In this document: positions 27,134 through 35,508 of the stretch, one piece after another | Layout of the letters: the number at the start of each line of letters is the position of its first letter | Numbering within the stretch: position 1 is the stretch's first letter | NCBI GenBank assembly: GCA_016789955.1 | Contig: JAEUPB010000097.1 | Span: 1-35,887, forward strand | Reading direction: 5' to 3' | Source of the DNA: Rubrivivax sp. | GTDB taxonomy: Bacteria > Pseudomonadota > Gammaproteobacteria > Burkholderiales > Burkholderiaceae_C | Length of the DNA stretch: 35,887 nucleotides | Notes under the pieces: generated by a model | What the model was told of the DNA's origin: nothing | What the model saw: only the letters and a program-made list of their open reading frames with translations | Database searches by the model: none | Translations under genes and position numbers: made by a program

Positions 27134-28509
27134 TGTACACCGCACTGGTCTCGACGCTGCTGTTCCCGCTGCACGAGCGGCTCAAGGGCCATGACTCGGT
27201 GGCCTGGCGGCGCCACCTCGAGGCCACGCAGTGGTGGAGCCCCGAGCAGCTCGCCGCCCACCAGATCGAGCGGCTGCGCAGCCTGCTCGTCGACGCCGGC
27301 CGGCACGTGCCGTACTGGCGCGCGCTGTACGAGCGCATCGGCTTCCAGCCGCAAGCGCTGGCCGGCCTGGCCGACCTGCGCGCGCTGCCGCTGCTGACCA
27401 AGGCCGACATCCGCGCCCACGCCGACGCGATGAAGCACCCGCAGGCGCGCGGCCTGGCGCGCTTCAACACCGGCGGCAGCTCGGGCGAGCCGCTGATCTT
27501 CTACATCGGCAAGGAACGCGTGAGCCACGACGTGGCCGCCAAGTGGCGCGCCACGCGCTGGCACGGCGTGGACATCGGCGACCGCGAGGCGGTGGTGTGG
27601 GGCTCGCCGATCGAGCTCGGCGCCCAGGACCGGCTGCGCCGCTGGCGCGACCGCCTGCTGCGCACCCGGCTGCTGCCGGCGTTCGCGATGAGCGAGGAGC
27701 GGCTGGACGGCTTCGTGGCCGATCTGCGCGCGCAGCGGCCGCGCATGCTGTTCGGATACCCGTCTGCGCTGAGCCACATCGCGCGCCATGCCGAGCGGCG
27801 CGGGCAGCGCATGGACGACCTCGGCGTGCGCGTGGCGTTCGTCACCTCCGAGCGGCTGTACAACGACCAGCGCGAGGCCATCGGGCGCGTGTTCGGCTGC
27901 CGCGTGGCCAACGGCTACGGCGGCCGAGACGCGGGCTTCATCGCGCACGAGTGCGAGCATGGCGGCATGCACGTCACCGCCGAGGACATCGTCGTCGAGA
28001 CGGTCGACGACGCCGGCGCCCCGGTGCCCGACGGCAGCCCCGGCGAGGTGGTGGTCACGCACCTGGCCACGCACGACTTCCCGTTCATCCGCTACCGCAC
28101 CGGCGACGTGGCGGTGCTTGACCGCCACGGCCGCTGCGCCTGCGGCCGCTCGCTGCCGATGCTGCGCGAGATCCAGGGCCGCAGCACCGACTTCGTCGTG
28201 GCCGCCGACGGCACCGTGATGCACGGACTGGCGCTGATCTACATCGTGCGCGACCTGCCCGGTGTGCGCAGCTTCAAGATCGTGCAGGAGTCGCTGCAGC
28301 GCACCGACGTGCAGCTCGTCGTCGACGCCGCCTTCGACCGCACGCGCATGGACGCGATCGCGCGCGACTTCCGGCGGCGGCTGGGTGCGGAGGTGCAGGT
28401 GGACGTGCGACTGGTCGACGCCATCGCCCCCGAGCGCTCGGGCAAGTTCCGGTACGTGGTGAGCAAGGTGTCGGCGCCGTCTCGGCGCGAGCCGGCCGAA
28501 GTGGTATGA
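27133..28509 (+). CDS. PaaK/CapK-like adenylate-forming enzyme
   Basis: Member of the phenylacetate-CoA ligase/CapK branch of the ANL superfamily, 458 residues. Motifs are the phosphate loop FNTGGSSGEPLIFY, GYPSALSHIARHAE, GYGGRDAGFIAHECE, the hinge region PFIRYRTGDVAVLD, and a CxCGRSLP element. Such enzymes activate a carboxylate as acyl-AMP and pass it to CoA or another acceptor; CapK-type members are frequent in capsule and XrtA loci without a proven substrate. The ATG overlaps the preceding stop by one base. A link to the acyltransferases in the cluster is plausible but unproven. Confidence 0.88.
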   Translation: MYTALVSTLLFPLHERLKGHDSVAWRRHLEATQWWSPEQLAAHQIERLRSLLVDAGRHVPYWRALYERIGFQPQALAGLADLRALPLLTKADIRAHADAMKHPQARGLARFNTGGSSGEPLIFYIGKERVSHDVAAKWRATRWHGVDIGDREAVVWGSPIELGAQDRLRRWRDRLLRTRLLPAFAMSEERLDGFVADLRAQRPRMLFGYPSALSHIARHAERRGQRMDDLGVRVAFVTSERLYNDQREAIGRVFGCRVANGYGGRDAGFIAHECEHGGMHVTAEDIVVETVDDAGAPVPDGSPGEVVVTHLATHDFPFIRYRTGDVAVLDRHGRCACGRSLPMLREIQGRSTDFVVAADGTVMHGLALIYIVRDLPGVRSFKIVQESLQRTDVQLVVDAAFDRTRMDAIARDFRRRLGAEVQVDVRLVDAIAPERSGKFRYVVSKVSAPSRREPAEVV

Positions 28510-28521
28510 GGAGCGTCGGCG

Positions 28522-29829
28522 ATGCGTGACTACGGCACGGTCGGGATCGTCCTTTTCTTCGCGCTGTGGTCGCTGCGGCGGCCGTGGATCGGCGTGCTGC
28601 TGTGGACGTGGCTGAGCCTACTGAATCCGCACCGGTATGCGTGGGGATTCGCATACGACTTCCCGGTGGCGGCGATCGCCGCCGGCTGCACGCTGATCGG
28701 CCTGCTCTTCACCAAGGATCGCCAGTCGCCATTCAAGGCCGCGCCTCCGGTGATCCTCGCGGTCTTCATCGTGTGGATGACCGTGTCGTGGCTGATGGGC
28801 CTGGACCCCGCGGACGACCACCCGCAGTGGGACAAGGTCATGAAGATCATGCTGATGGTCCTCGTGGGCCTGGCGCTGCTGCGTACCAAGGCGCAGATCT
28901 TCGCCTACGCGTGGGTGGTGGCCGGATCGCTCGCACTGTTGGGGGCCAAGGGTGGGCTCTTCACCATCATGAGCGGCGGCGGCGACCGGGTCTATGGTCC
29001 GCCGGGCACCTTCATCCAGGAGAACAACGCGCTCGGCCTTGCACTGGTGATGACCATCCCGCTGTTGCGATTCCTGCAGATGCAGCTCACGCACAAGTGG
29101 GGCGTGCGGGCCATGACGGTGATGATGGTGCTCATTGCCGCGTCGGCGCTCGGCAGTCACTCCCGGGGCGCGTTGCTGGCGATCGCGGCCATGACGATCA
29201 TGCTTTGGTGGCGCAGCGAGAAGAAGCTCGCCGGTGGCGTGGCGATCGCGCTGATCGGGCTGGCCTTGGTGGCATTCATGCCGGACAACTGGTCCGATCG
29301 CATGGCGACCATCGGTGACGAGCAGGCCGATGACTCGGTGATGGGACGCTTCAGTGCCTGGTGGGTGGCCTGGGGTATCGGCTGGCACTACCCGTTCGGG
29401 GTGGGATTCAACGCCTCGCGGCCGGAACTGTTCGCGGCGTACTCGCCGTACCCGCAGTTCGGTACACCCGCCGCGCACAGCATCTACTTCCAGGTGCTCG
29501 GGCACCATGGATTCATCGGCCTGTTCATCTACATCGCGTTCTGGGTGACCACTTGGCGGGTCGCCGCCAAGCTGCGGAAGGACGCGCAGAGGATTCCCGA
29601 GGCCCGTTGGTGTGGAGACCTCGGCGCGATGTGCCAGGTGTCGCTCGCCGGCTACTTCGTCGGTGGGGCGTTCCTGAGCCTGTCGTACTTCGACCTGCCG
29701 TACAACGTGATGGCACTGCTCGTGCTGGCGCGCGCATGGGTCAGTGAACGCGCCTGGGAGCGTGAACCTGTCCCTCGGCCGGGCTGGCGCACGATTCCTG
29801 GTCTGTTGCGGCCTGTGGCAGCGCGATGA
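28522..29829 (+). CDS. O-antigen ligase/polymerase-like protein, XrtA-associated (TIGR03097 type)
   Basis: Polytopic inner-membrane protein of 435 residues with about ten helices, matching the putative O-glycosylation ligase of XrtA systems (TIGR03097, from memory). It has MRDYGTVGIVLFFALWSLRR at the N-terminus, LNPHRYAWGFAYDFP, GTFIQENNALGLALVMTIP and the Wzy/WaaL-type large periplasmic loop with SHSRGALLAI and TPAAHSIYFQVLGHHGF, containing the conserved His. It may polymerise the repeat units or attach glycan to PEP-CTERM proteins. AGGAG overlaps the PaaK stop and lies 8 bases before the ATG. The stop overlaps the next ATG by 4 bases. Confidence 0.9.
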   Translation: MRDYGTVGIVLFFALWSLRRPWIGVLLWTWLSLLNPHRYAWGFAYDFPVAAIAAGCTLIGLLFTKDRQSPFKAAPPVILAVFIVWMTVSWLMGLDPADDHPQWDKVMKIMLMVLVGLALLRTKAQIFAYAWVVAGSLALLGAKGGLFTIMSGGGDRVYGPPGTFIQENNALGLALVMTIPLLRFLQMQLTHKWGVRAMTVMMVLIAASALGSHSRGALLAIAAMTIMLWWRSEKKLAGGVAIALIGLALVAFMPDNWSDRMATIGDEQADDSVMGRFSAWWVAWGIGWHYPFGVGFNASRPELFAAYSPYPQFGTPAAHSIYFQVLGHHGFIGLFIYIAFWVTTWRVAAKLRKDAQRIPEARWCGDLGAMCQVSLAGYFVGGAFLSLSYFDLPYNVMALLVLARAWVSERAWEREPVPRPGWRTIPGLLRPVAAR

Positions 29830-30815
29830 ATGCGTTGCTGCGGCGGCTGTTCGCAGCCCGATCGCCGGCCGGCACCGGTGCGCGGCTCAGCACGCTGATA
29901 TTTCATCGAGTCCACCGTCAGACCGACCCTCTGTTCCCCGACGAGGTGGACGCGGCCAGGTTCGATCGCATGTGCGGCTGGCTGGCTGCATGGTTCCACG
30001 TCCTGAGGTTCGATGAGGCCGTGCATCGGCTGCGGGCAGGGACCCTGCCCGAGCGCGCGCTGGCCATCACGTTCGATGACGGATACGCGGACAACCACGA
30101 GGTTGCGCTGCCGATCCTGTCGCGACATGGACTCCCCGCCACGTTCTTCGTGACGACCGACTACCTCGGGGGCGGTGTGATGTGGAACGACCGCATCACC
30201 GAAGCCATACGGCGTACCGATCAGGCCGACCTGGATCCGGCCTCGCTGGGCATCGCGGGGCTTCGCCGGCTGGGGATTGCGGACCTGCCGCAGCGCCGGT
30301 TCGCGCTGCAGGCCTTGATCTCCGCAGTCAAGTACCTAGAGTCTGATGCCCGCATGGCCGCGGTGGAGAAGATCGAACACGCCTGCGGCGGCAACCCCCC
30401 GGGGCCGCTGATGATGCAGCCGGAACAGGTGGTTGCCCTGAACCGCGCGGGCATGCTGATCGGCGCCCACACCAAGTCACATCCGATCCTCGCCAGGCTC
30501 GACATCGAGCAGGCCGGTGAGGAGATCGCGGGAAGTCGTCGGGTGCTCGAAGAGCTGCTGGGCGTGCCCGTCCGGACCTTTGCGTATCCGAACGGTCGGC
30601 CGAACGAGGACTACGGGCCGGAGGCAGTTGGGCTCGTCGCCGAGGCCGGATTCGAGGCCGCGTGCACCACGGCGCGGGGGACGGCGGATGCATCAACTTC
30701 GCCGCTGGAGATACCGCGCTTCACGCCCTGGGACCGTAGCCGGCTCCGATTCGGGCTGCGGTTGGCTCGACACGCGCGAGACACCGCGACGCCCGTGGTG
30801 CCGGTCACTGCCTGA
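29826..30815 (+). CDS. NodB-type polysaccharide deacetylase
   Basis: Carbohydrate esterase 4 enzyme of 329 residues, a different branch from the DUF3473 deacetylase at 5946. Catalytic features are ITFDDGYADN (Asp84, Asp85), IGAHTKSHPIL (His215, His219) and RTFAYPNGRPNEDY. The first 35 residues lack a clear signal peptide. A long insertion between the Asp motif and the His motif (residues about 110-205) is typical of larger XrtA-locus deacetylases. It is the last + strand gene of the cluster; its stop faces the stop of the PEP-CTERM gene 7 bases away. It could partly deacetylate the polymer or a lipid-linked unit. Confidence 0.9.
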   Translation: MNALLRRLFAARSPAGTGARLSTLIFHRVHRQTDPLFPDEVDAARFDRMCGWLAAWFHVLRFDEAVHRLRAGTLPERALAITFDDGYADNHEVALPILSRHGLPATFFVTTDYLGGGVMWNDRITEAIRRTDQADLDPASLGIAGLRRLGIADLPQRRFALQALISAVKYLESDARMAAVEKIEHACGGNPPGPLMMQPEQVVALNRAGMLIGAHTKSHPILARLDIEQAGEEIAGSRRVLEELLGVPVRTFAYPNGRPNEDYGPEAVGLVAEAGFEAACTTARGTADASTSPLEIPRFTPWDRSRLRFGLRLARHARDTATPVVPVTA

Positions 30816-30828
30816 CGTTCGATCAGGC
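30810..30828. terminator. Inverted repeat spanning the two convergent stop codons (possible bidirectional terminator)
   Basis: GCCTGA and TCAGGC form a 6-bp stem with a 7-base loop; the stem contains TGA of the deacetylase and the complement of TGA of the PEP-CTERM gene. No T-run follows on either strand, so intrinsic termination is only a possibility. Confidence 0.3.
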
Positions 30829-32229
30829 TGCCGATGCTGCTTTGCGAGTGCGGCGCCGCACGACCCAAGCAACGAGTCCCAACCCCGGCAAGAACATCAA
30901 TGCGGCCCCAGGCTCAGGCACCTCGGCAGCAATCTGGTACAGCCACACGTCGACATCACGCGAGTCGCCCTCGAAGGCGGACAACGCGATGAACGCATCC
31001 AGTTCGGGTACTGCGATCCAATGTCCGTGCACGCCCTGGCCCGCGCTGGACGCGCATGCGGCCGTCGTGCACGGCCGGTCGATGGCGGTCCAGATCGAAG
31101 CCGGGGTTCCGTCGGGATTCGTTGCGGGAATCACCTCGGTGATGGTCGCGCCCTGGAACAGGAAGTAGTGGCCCGTGCCTTCGTCCCAGTTCAGGCCGGC
31201 GTCGCTGCCGACCCCACCGGCACCGACGATGTCGTAGTCGGATCCATCCGGACGCTGCAGGCGGACCGCGAAGGACTCGTTCGCCCCCGGGCTGGCGGCA
31301 TTGTTCAGCGACAAGTCCCACACGGACAAGTCATTGCTCGCCGAGCCCGGCCACAAGGTGCGTACGAACCACCCGCGTGTCGAATCGACCGTCGCGGTGC
31401 CCTGATAGGCCGCCTGCCCGAGTCCCATCACGCCGACGCGCTCCACGACGTCGTTGCCGCTCAGGTTGAACTCGTAGCGGTACAACGACGGAAAGCCGGA
31501 CGCACCGGTGTCGGCCGCGATGTACACCACATCCTTGCCGCCCTCGGCCCGGTATCCGGTGGCAGCCTCGACGAACGTCGGCGGCAGCGTGCCGGTGATG
31601 GCCCCGCGGCGGCTGGTCCACGAGTTGCTGCCGAGCGCCGCGGCGTTGAGACCCGTGAAGTCCTGTCCGCCGACGCGATTCGGGTCGGCCAGCGCCGGGT
31701 TCCACAGCCACGGGCCCTCGCGGCCGGCGGCGCTGTCGAAGTTGCCACCCGAGTTCCAGGCGGCACCGCCGAAGGTGACGTATCGATCGGACAGCGGCAG
31801 GTACAGGCTGTTGTCGTAGGTGTGCGACGACTGCGGCGCGCCATTGCCGACGATCCACGACGTGCCGGGCTGGTACGTGCTGGGCAGAGATCCACGCGCC
31901 CAGAACCCCGTCTGCCCGCTCCACGTGTAGACCTCGTTGCCGGCGTAGTTGGCATGCCCGCCGCCCCACAGGATCAGCTGCGCGCGCTGCGAATCCCACG
32001 CCATCGAGCCCCAGGCATACACGATGGAACCGACGTCGCCGTCGTACCTCGGCGAGGGCCAGACGTCGCTCCACGTGCCCAGCGATGCCTTGACCCAGCC
32101 GCCTTCAGGGGTGGTCGCGAGCAGGTCCTGGAGACGCGTCAGGTCGAAGGCATGCACACCAGTCGTCGCGCAACTGAACAGCACAGAACCCAAAAGACAA
32201 CGGCGCAACAACGATCGCGACAACGGCAT
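30823..32229 (-). CDS. PEP-CTERM sorting domain protein with propeller-like body
   Basis: Likely XrtA substrate of 468 residues. A signal peptide covers residues 1-27 (cleavage after VHA). The body has kelch/galactose-oxidase-like strands, such as DSQRAQLILWGGGHANYAG and DRYVTFGGAAW, consistent with a beta-propeller. The C-terminal 32 residues (bases 30826-30921) are a complete PEP-CTERM: VPEPG, a hydrophobic helix with Leu/Gly/Val, then the basic tail RRRTRK. Exosortase is expected to cut at the PEP motif. GAGGGAG lies 3 bases before the ATG. The coding sequence near the Arg tail contains a perfect 14-bp palindrome (30848-30861). Binding of sugar is plausible but not shown. Confidence 0.9.
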   Translation of the reverse strand: MPLSRSLLRRCLLGSVLFSCATTGVHAFDLTRLQDLLATTPEGGWVKASLGTWSDVWPSPRYDGDVGSIVYAWGSMAWDSQRAQLILWGGGHANYAGNEVYTWSGQTGFWARGSLPSTYQPGTSWIVGNGAPQSSHTYDNSLYLPLSDRYVTFGGAAWNSGGNFDSAAGREGPWLWNPALADPNRVGGQDFTGLNAAALGSNSWTSRRGAITGTLPPTFVEAATGYRAEGGKDVVYIAADTGASGFPSLYRYEFNLSGNDVVERVGVMGLGQAAYQGTATVDSTRGWFVRTLWPGSASNDLSVWDLSLNNAASPGANESFAVRLQRPDGSDYDIVGAGGVGSDAGLNWDEGTGHYFLFQGATITEVIPATNPDGTPASIWTAIDRPCTTAACASSAGQGVHGHWIAVPELDAFIALSAFEGDSRDVDVWLYQIAAEVPEPGAALMFLPGLGLVAWVVRRRTRKAASAA

Positions 32230-32232
32230 GGA

Positions 32233-32239
32233 CTCCCTC
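32233..32239 (-). promoter_or_regulatory. Shine-Dalgarno of the PEP-CTERM gene
   Basis: GAGGGAG on the minus strand, 3 bases before ATG 32229. The 156-base gap 32230-32385 must hold any promoter of this gene; I see no convincing sigma-70 pair and no GG-N10-GC sigma-54 element there. Confidence 0.6.
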
Positions 32240-32385
32240 GATTCAACGACGTGGCCGCGCTCTCGGCGGGGGCCATCCAGCGATTGTTCCGGGGACTACG
32301 GCGCCGAAATCATGTCCGTGCGTAATCAGGTCTTCGAGTCAGTAACCGGCCGTGACGATGTGTCGGGTGACCGGCGCGCCAGAGC

Positions 32386-34065
32386 CTAGTTCAGGGTCAC
32401 TTTCCAGTTCGGCGCATGAGATCTGAGCCACTGTTCGAGCATCATGAGGATCCACACCATTTCGCCGTAGTAACCAGGGTGCTGCGGCAGCAACTGCTGC
32501 AGCAGCTTCTCGATGAAGTCCGGACGCACCATGCCGCGCGACGCCAGGGCGTGCAGCGAGTCGCGCGCCAGGCGCTGCAGCGCCGGGTCCTGCACCGCCC
32601 ACACGCCGAACGGCAGCCCGAAGCCGTGCTTGCTCTTGGTCAGGATCTCGTCGGGCAGGAATCCGCGCAGCGCCTCCTTGAAGAACCAGCGCAGCTTCAG
32701 CCCCTTCAACTTGTACCCGGGCGGCAGCGTCATCGAGAACGCGAGCAGCCGCGCGTCGAGCAGCGGGAACCCGACCGACACGCCGGCCAGCGCGGTGCTC
32801 ATGCGCACCTTGGGCAGGTCGCTGTCGGCCAGCGTGTAGCGCCAGTCGAAGGCCAGCGTGCGGTCGATCTCGTGGCGCGCTTCGGCGGCGTTCCACACCT
32901 CGCGCTGCTGGGCCAGCGGGGCCGACGGGTCCACCTGCCCGAGGAAGTCCGGCGTCAGCACGTCGCGCACACCCAGGCGCGGCAGCAGGTTGTAGAGCTC
33001 GAGCCGGTCGGGCATCGGCAGCTTCGCCTGCTCGACATAGCTGCGGCCCTTGCGCAGCAGCGGCAGCGTGCCCAGCGGCGTGCGCTCGAGCAGCGGCTCG
33101 AGCAGCCCGCCGCGCAGCGCGGCAGGCACATGCCGGTACCAGCCGAACACGCGTTGCTTGGCGTAGCGCGCGTTGCCGCCGAACAGCTCGTCGCCGCCGT
33201 CGCCGGCCAGCAGCCGCGTCACGCCGTCCTCGCGCGCGCGCAGCGCGCAGCAGTGCGCCGGCAGCACCGACGAGTTGCCGAACGGCTGGTCGAAGTCGGC
33301 CGCCACCGCCGGGATGTGCTGCACCAGGTCGGCCGCGGTCACGTAGTACTCGCGGTGCTCGGTGCCGAAGTGGCGAGCCGCCAGCCGCGCATACGACATC
33401 TCGTCGTATCCTTGCGCATCGAACCCGATCGAGTAGGTCAGAGGCTTGGCACCGCCCACCCGGGCCAGCATGCCCGCCACCGTCGAGCTGTCGGTGCCGC
33501 CGCTGAGGAAGCAGGCCGGGGTCGTGCCGTCGAGCTGGCGCCGCACCGCGTCCTCGACCAGCGCCATGAACTGCGCGCGGTGCTCCTCGAAGCGGCCGGG
33601 GCGGTCGGACTCGAACGTCGGCGTCCAGTACGGCAGCACGCGCGCCTGCCCGCGCTCCCACAGCAGCGCATGCCCGGCCGGCAGCCGCTGCACGCCGGCC
33701 CACACCGTGCGCGGCGCAGGGATGTTGTGGAAGTGCAGGTAGTCGTACAGCGCCTGCGGGTCGATGTCGCCGGCTGGCGTGGCCAGCGCGTCGGCGCGCG
33801 TCGACCAGCGCAGCACGCCGCCGTCGACGCGCCAGCACAGCGTGCGCACCGCGAAGCGGTCCACCGCCAGCAGCCAGCGGTCGCCGCCGAGCGGCAGCGC
33901 CACCGCGAAGTCGCCGCCGATGCGCGCCAGCGCGGCCAGCGGGTCGGTGCCGAGCGCCGCGAGCCAGGCGCCGACCGGCTCCGCCGGCGGCGCGGCCTGT
34001 CCGGGGAACTCGGGGCTGCCGATCGCCAGCTGTTCGGGCTGCAGCATCGCGTGCGGGGCGTTCAC
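32386..34065 (-). CDS. Asparagine-synthase homologue lacking the glutaminase Cys
   Basis: Protein of 559 residues with an intact AMP-forming synthetase domain: LSGGTDSST (PP-loop at residues 188-193), GDGGDELFGGNARYAKQ, LKLRWFFKEALRGFLPDEI and TKSKHGFGLPFG. The N-terminal domain keeps the later glutaminase fold (IGGDFAVAL, YDYLHFHNIPAPRTVW, LPAGHALLW) but begins MNAPHAMLQ and has no Met-Cys-Gly and no HRGPD motif. It therefore cannot use glutamine in the usual way; it may use free ammonia or another amine, as in beta-lactam synthetase and lasso cyclases. The GTG start overlaps the stop of a 53-residue ORF; ATG 34047 is the alternative start. It clearly differs from the complete homologue at 22882. 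Confidence 0.88.
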   Translation of the reverse strand: MNAPHAMLQPEQLAIGSPEFPGQAAPPAEPVGAWLAALGTDPLAALARIGGDFAVALPLGGDRWLLAVDRFAVRTLCWRVDGGVLRWSTRADALATPAGDIDPQALYDYLHFHNIPAPRTVWAGVQRLPAGHALLWERGQARVLPYWTPTFESDRPGRFEEHRAQFMALVEDAVRRQLDGTTPACFLSGGTDSSTVAGMLARVGGAKPLTYSIGFDAQGYDEMSYARLAARHFGTEHREYYVTAADLVQHIPAVAADFDQPFGNSSVLPAHCCALRAREDGVTRLLAGDGGDELFGGNARYAKQRVFGWYRHVPAALRGGLLEPLLERTPLGTLPLLRKGRSYVEQAKLPMPDRLELYNLLPRLGVRDVLTPDFLGQVDPSAPLAQQREVWNAAEARHEIDRTLAFDWRYTLADSDLPKVRMSTALAGVSVGFPLLDARLLAFSMTLPPGYKLKGLKLRWFFKEALRGFLPDEILTKSKHGFGLPFGVWAVQDPALQRLARDSLHALASRGMVRPDFIEKLLQQLLPQHPGYYGEMVWILMMLEQWLRSHAPNWKVTLN

Positions 34066-34223
34066 GCGCTGAACCGCAGCCCAAAGAGGCCGTCGACCAC
34101 GGTCGGCGCCCTGAGGTCGTGCAGCATGCGGGCCCAGCGGGCGTCGGTGGCCAGGCGGCGGGCGGTCATGGTCAGCAGACGGCTGATGCTGTCTCGTGCG
34201 ATGTGTAGCGAACCTCGAACCAT
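34062..34223 (-). CDS. Possible small ORF (53 residues) coupled to the asparagine-synthase homologue
   Basis: An ORF of 54 codons starts with ATG 34223, preceded by GGGAG with a tight 2-base spacing, and ends TGA overlapping the GTG of the next gene by 4 bases (GTGA). The product is basic and Leu/Arg-rich in its first half (HIARDSISRLLTMTARRLAT) and ends VVDGLFGLRFSA. I recognise no family. It may be a real small gene, a leader for translational coupling, or the remnant of a longer gene. In DNA this GC-rich an ORF of this size can occur by chance. Confidence 0.3.
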   Translation of the reverse strand: MVRGSLHIARDSISRLLTMTARRLATDARWARMLHDLRAPTVVDGLFGLRFSA

Positions 34224-34302
34224 GACTCCCGTGCCCGGCGACCGCGATGCGCCGCGGCTGAACCGTCGGATCCTAGCCGCGCCGGTCGCCAGCCGCCGTC
34301 AA

Positions 34303-35508
34303 CTAATCGACGGGTGCCTGCCGCTCGATCGCCCGGCGGGTCGACCGATCCGTCGAGGGCGCTCCCGAGACGGGCAAGTCCGACCCCTGCGCACGCGAGC
34401 CGCGCGCCCCGAGCAGCCGCGCGAACAGTCGCACCCAGGGCTCCTTGCGCCGTTCGGTGACATGGCCGAGAGCGACGACGAGCGCCACGAGCACGCCGGT
34501 CGTGACCCAGGGCAACCAGGCAGGAGGCAGCTGCGCGCGCAGCGCCGGATGCATGAAGACGAGCAGCGGCGCGTGGTACAGGTACAGCGAGAACGTGTAC
34601 GCGGAAGCCTCCCGGATGCCCCGGCCAATGCCGCCCGAGGTGACGCCGCGCGGGAACACGCCGGCGGCGTGTCGCAACGACATCGCGAACAGCAGAGCCA
34701 GCAGCCAGTCGCTCGGGAAACGCCAGTCGCCCCCGATGAACAACGGCAGGCCGAGCACGCGCCAGTAGCCGTCGTCGAGTGACCCGGCGACTGCCTGCGA
34801 GACGAGATCCGCCGGGTTGTATCCGAAGAGCGCCAAGAGGAACAGCGCGCTCCAGAGGCAGAATTGTCGGTGCGAAGACGGAGCCGCGGCCCCGCGGTCG
34901 CCCTGCATCTGCCGGTACACCAGCACCCCCAGCACCCAGGGTGGAGCCAGCAGCAGGATGCGGGGCCCGCAGACCAGCAGGACGGCGGCCAGCAGCAGCC
35001 ACCTCGACCTGCCGCGCAGGAACATGAAGGCGCCGAAGGCCACGTAGTACCAAACCTCGTAGCAGAGCGACCAGTAGGGGCCGTTCTCGAGCGGGGCGAT
35101 CGTCAGGTTCCACAACTGGTTGACGAACCCCAGCGACAGCAGCAGCCGCAGCACCGGCCGGTCGAAGGTCGAGTGCTCCGCACCCCATAGCCACAGGCCC
35201 GCTGCGTGCAGCACGCCGGTCAGGACGAGTGCCGGCACGGCGACGGAGTAGATGCGTGCAGCACGGGCCACCGCGTAGCGGCGCGCATCCGTCTGCCCGT
35301 CGGTGGCATAGGCGATCACGAAGCCCGAGATGACGAAGAACACGATGACCGCGCTGCGCCCGGGCAGGTGGATGCCCGCGGCGTGGAACGGCGGCTCGAA
35401 CACGTGGTGCAGCAGCACGAGCAGCGCCGCGCTGACGCGCGCGAGGTCGAGGTACAGCGAGACGCCCGCGTCGAGCGCCGGCCGCCGCTGCACCGGCGAT
35501 GCCGTCAC
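34303..35508 (-). CDS. Acyltransferase-3 family membrane protein (OafA/ExoZ-like)
   Basis: Integral-membrane O-acyltransferase of 401 residues with about ten helices (PF01757). The N-terminal helix has LDLARVSAALLVLLHHV with the conserved His, then SAVIVFFVISGFVIAY and the Arg-rich segment RRYAVARAARIYSVAVPALV. These proteins move acetyl or other acyl groups to sugars on the outer face of the inner membrane. The GTG start overlaps the stop of the upstream glycosyltransferase (GTGA). The tail of about 50 residues is Arg-rich and cytoplasmic. It probably O-acylates the same or a related polysaccharide. Confidence 0.9.
   Translation of the reverse strand: MTASPVQRRPALDAGVSLYLDLARVSAALLVLLHHVFEPPFHAAGIHLPGRSAVIVFFVISGFVIAYATDGQTDARRYAVARAARIYSVAVPALVLTGVLHAAGLWLWGAEHSTFDRPVLRLLLSLGFVNQLWNLTIAPLENGPYWSLCYEVWYYVAFGAFMFLRGRSRWLLLAAVLLVCGPRILLLAPPWVLGVLVYRQMQGDRGAAAPSSHRQFCLWSALFLLALFGYNPADLVSQAVAGSLDDGYWRVLGLPLFIGGDWRFPSDWLLALLFAMSLRHAAGVFPRGVTSGGIGRGIREASAYTFSLYLYHAPLLVFMHPALRAQLPPAWLPWVTTGVLVALVVALGHVTERRKEPWVRLFARLLGARGSRAQGSDLPVSGAPSTDRSTRRAIERQAPVD

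Noticed and set aside
30848-30861. Perfect 14-bp palindrome as an operator or terminator
   Set aside because: It lies inside the coding sequence for the Arg-rich PEP-CTERM tail; Arg codons alone can produce it, and no loop or T-run is present.
32230-32385. Sigma-54 (-24/-12) promoter for the PEP-CTERM gene, as expected from PrsK/PrsR-type regulation of XrtA systems
   Set aside because: No GG-N10-GC element found; the nearest candidate GGCCACGTCGTTGA is out of register and too close to the start.
34270-34302. TTGACG and TAGGAT on the minus strand before the small ORF as a sigma-70 promoter
   Set aside because: The spacer is 21 bases, too long for a normal promoter, and the -10 match is weak.
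32416-34782. 788-residue plus-strand frame opposite the asparagine-synthase homologue
   Set aside because: Gln/Arg/Ala-rich shadow; the minus-strand product has all expected synthetase motifs.
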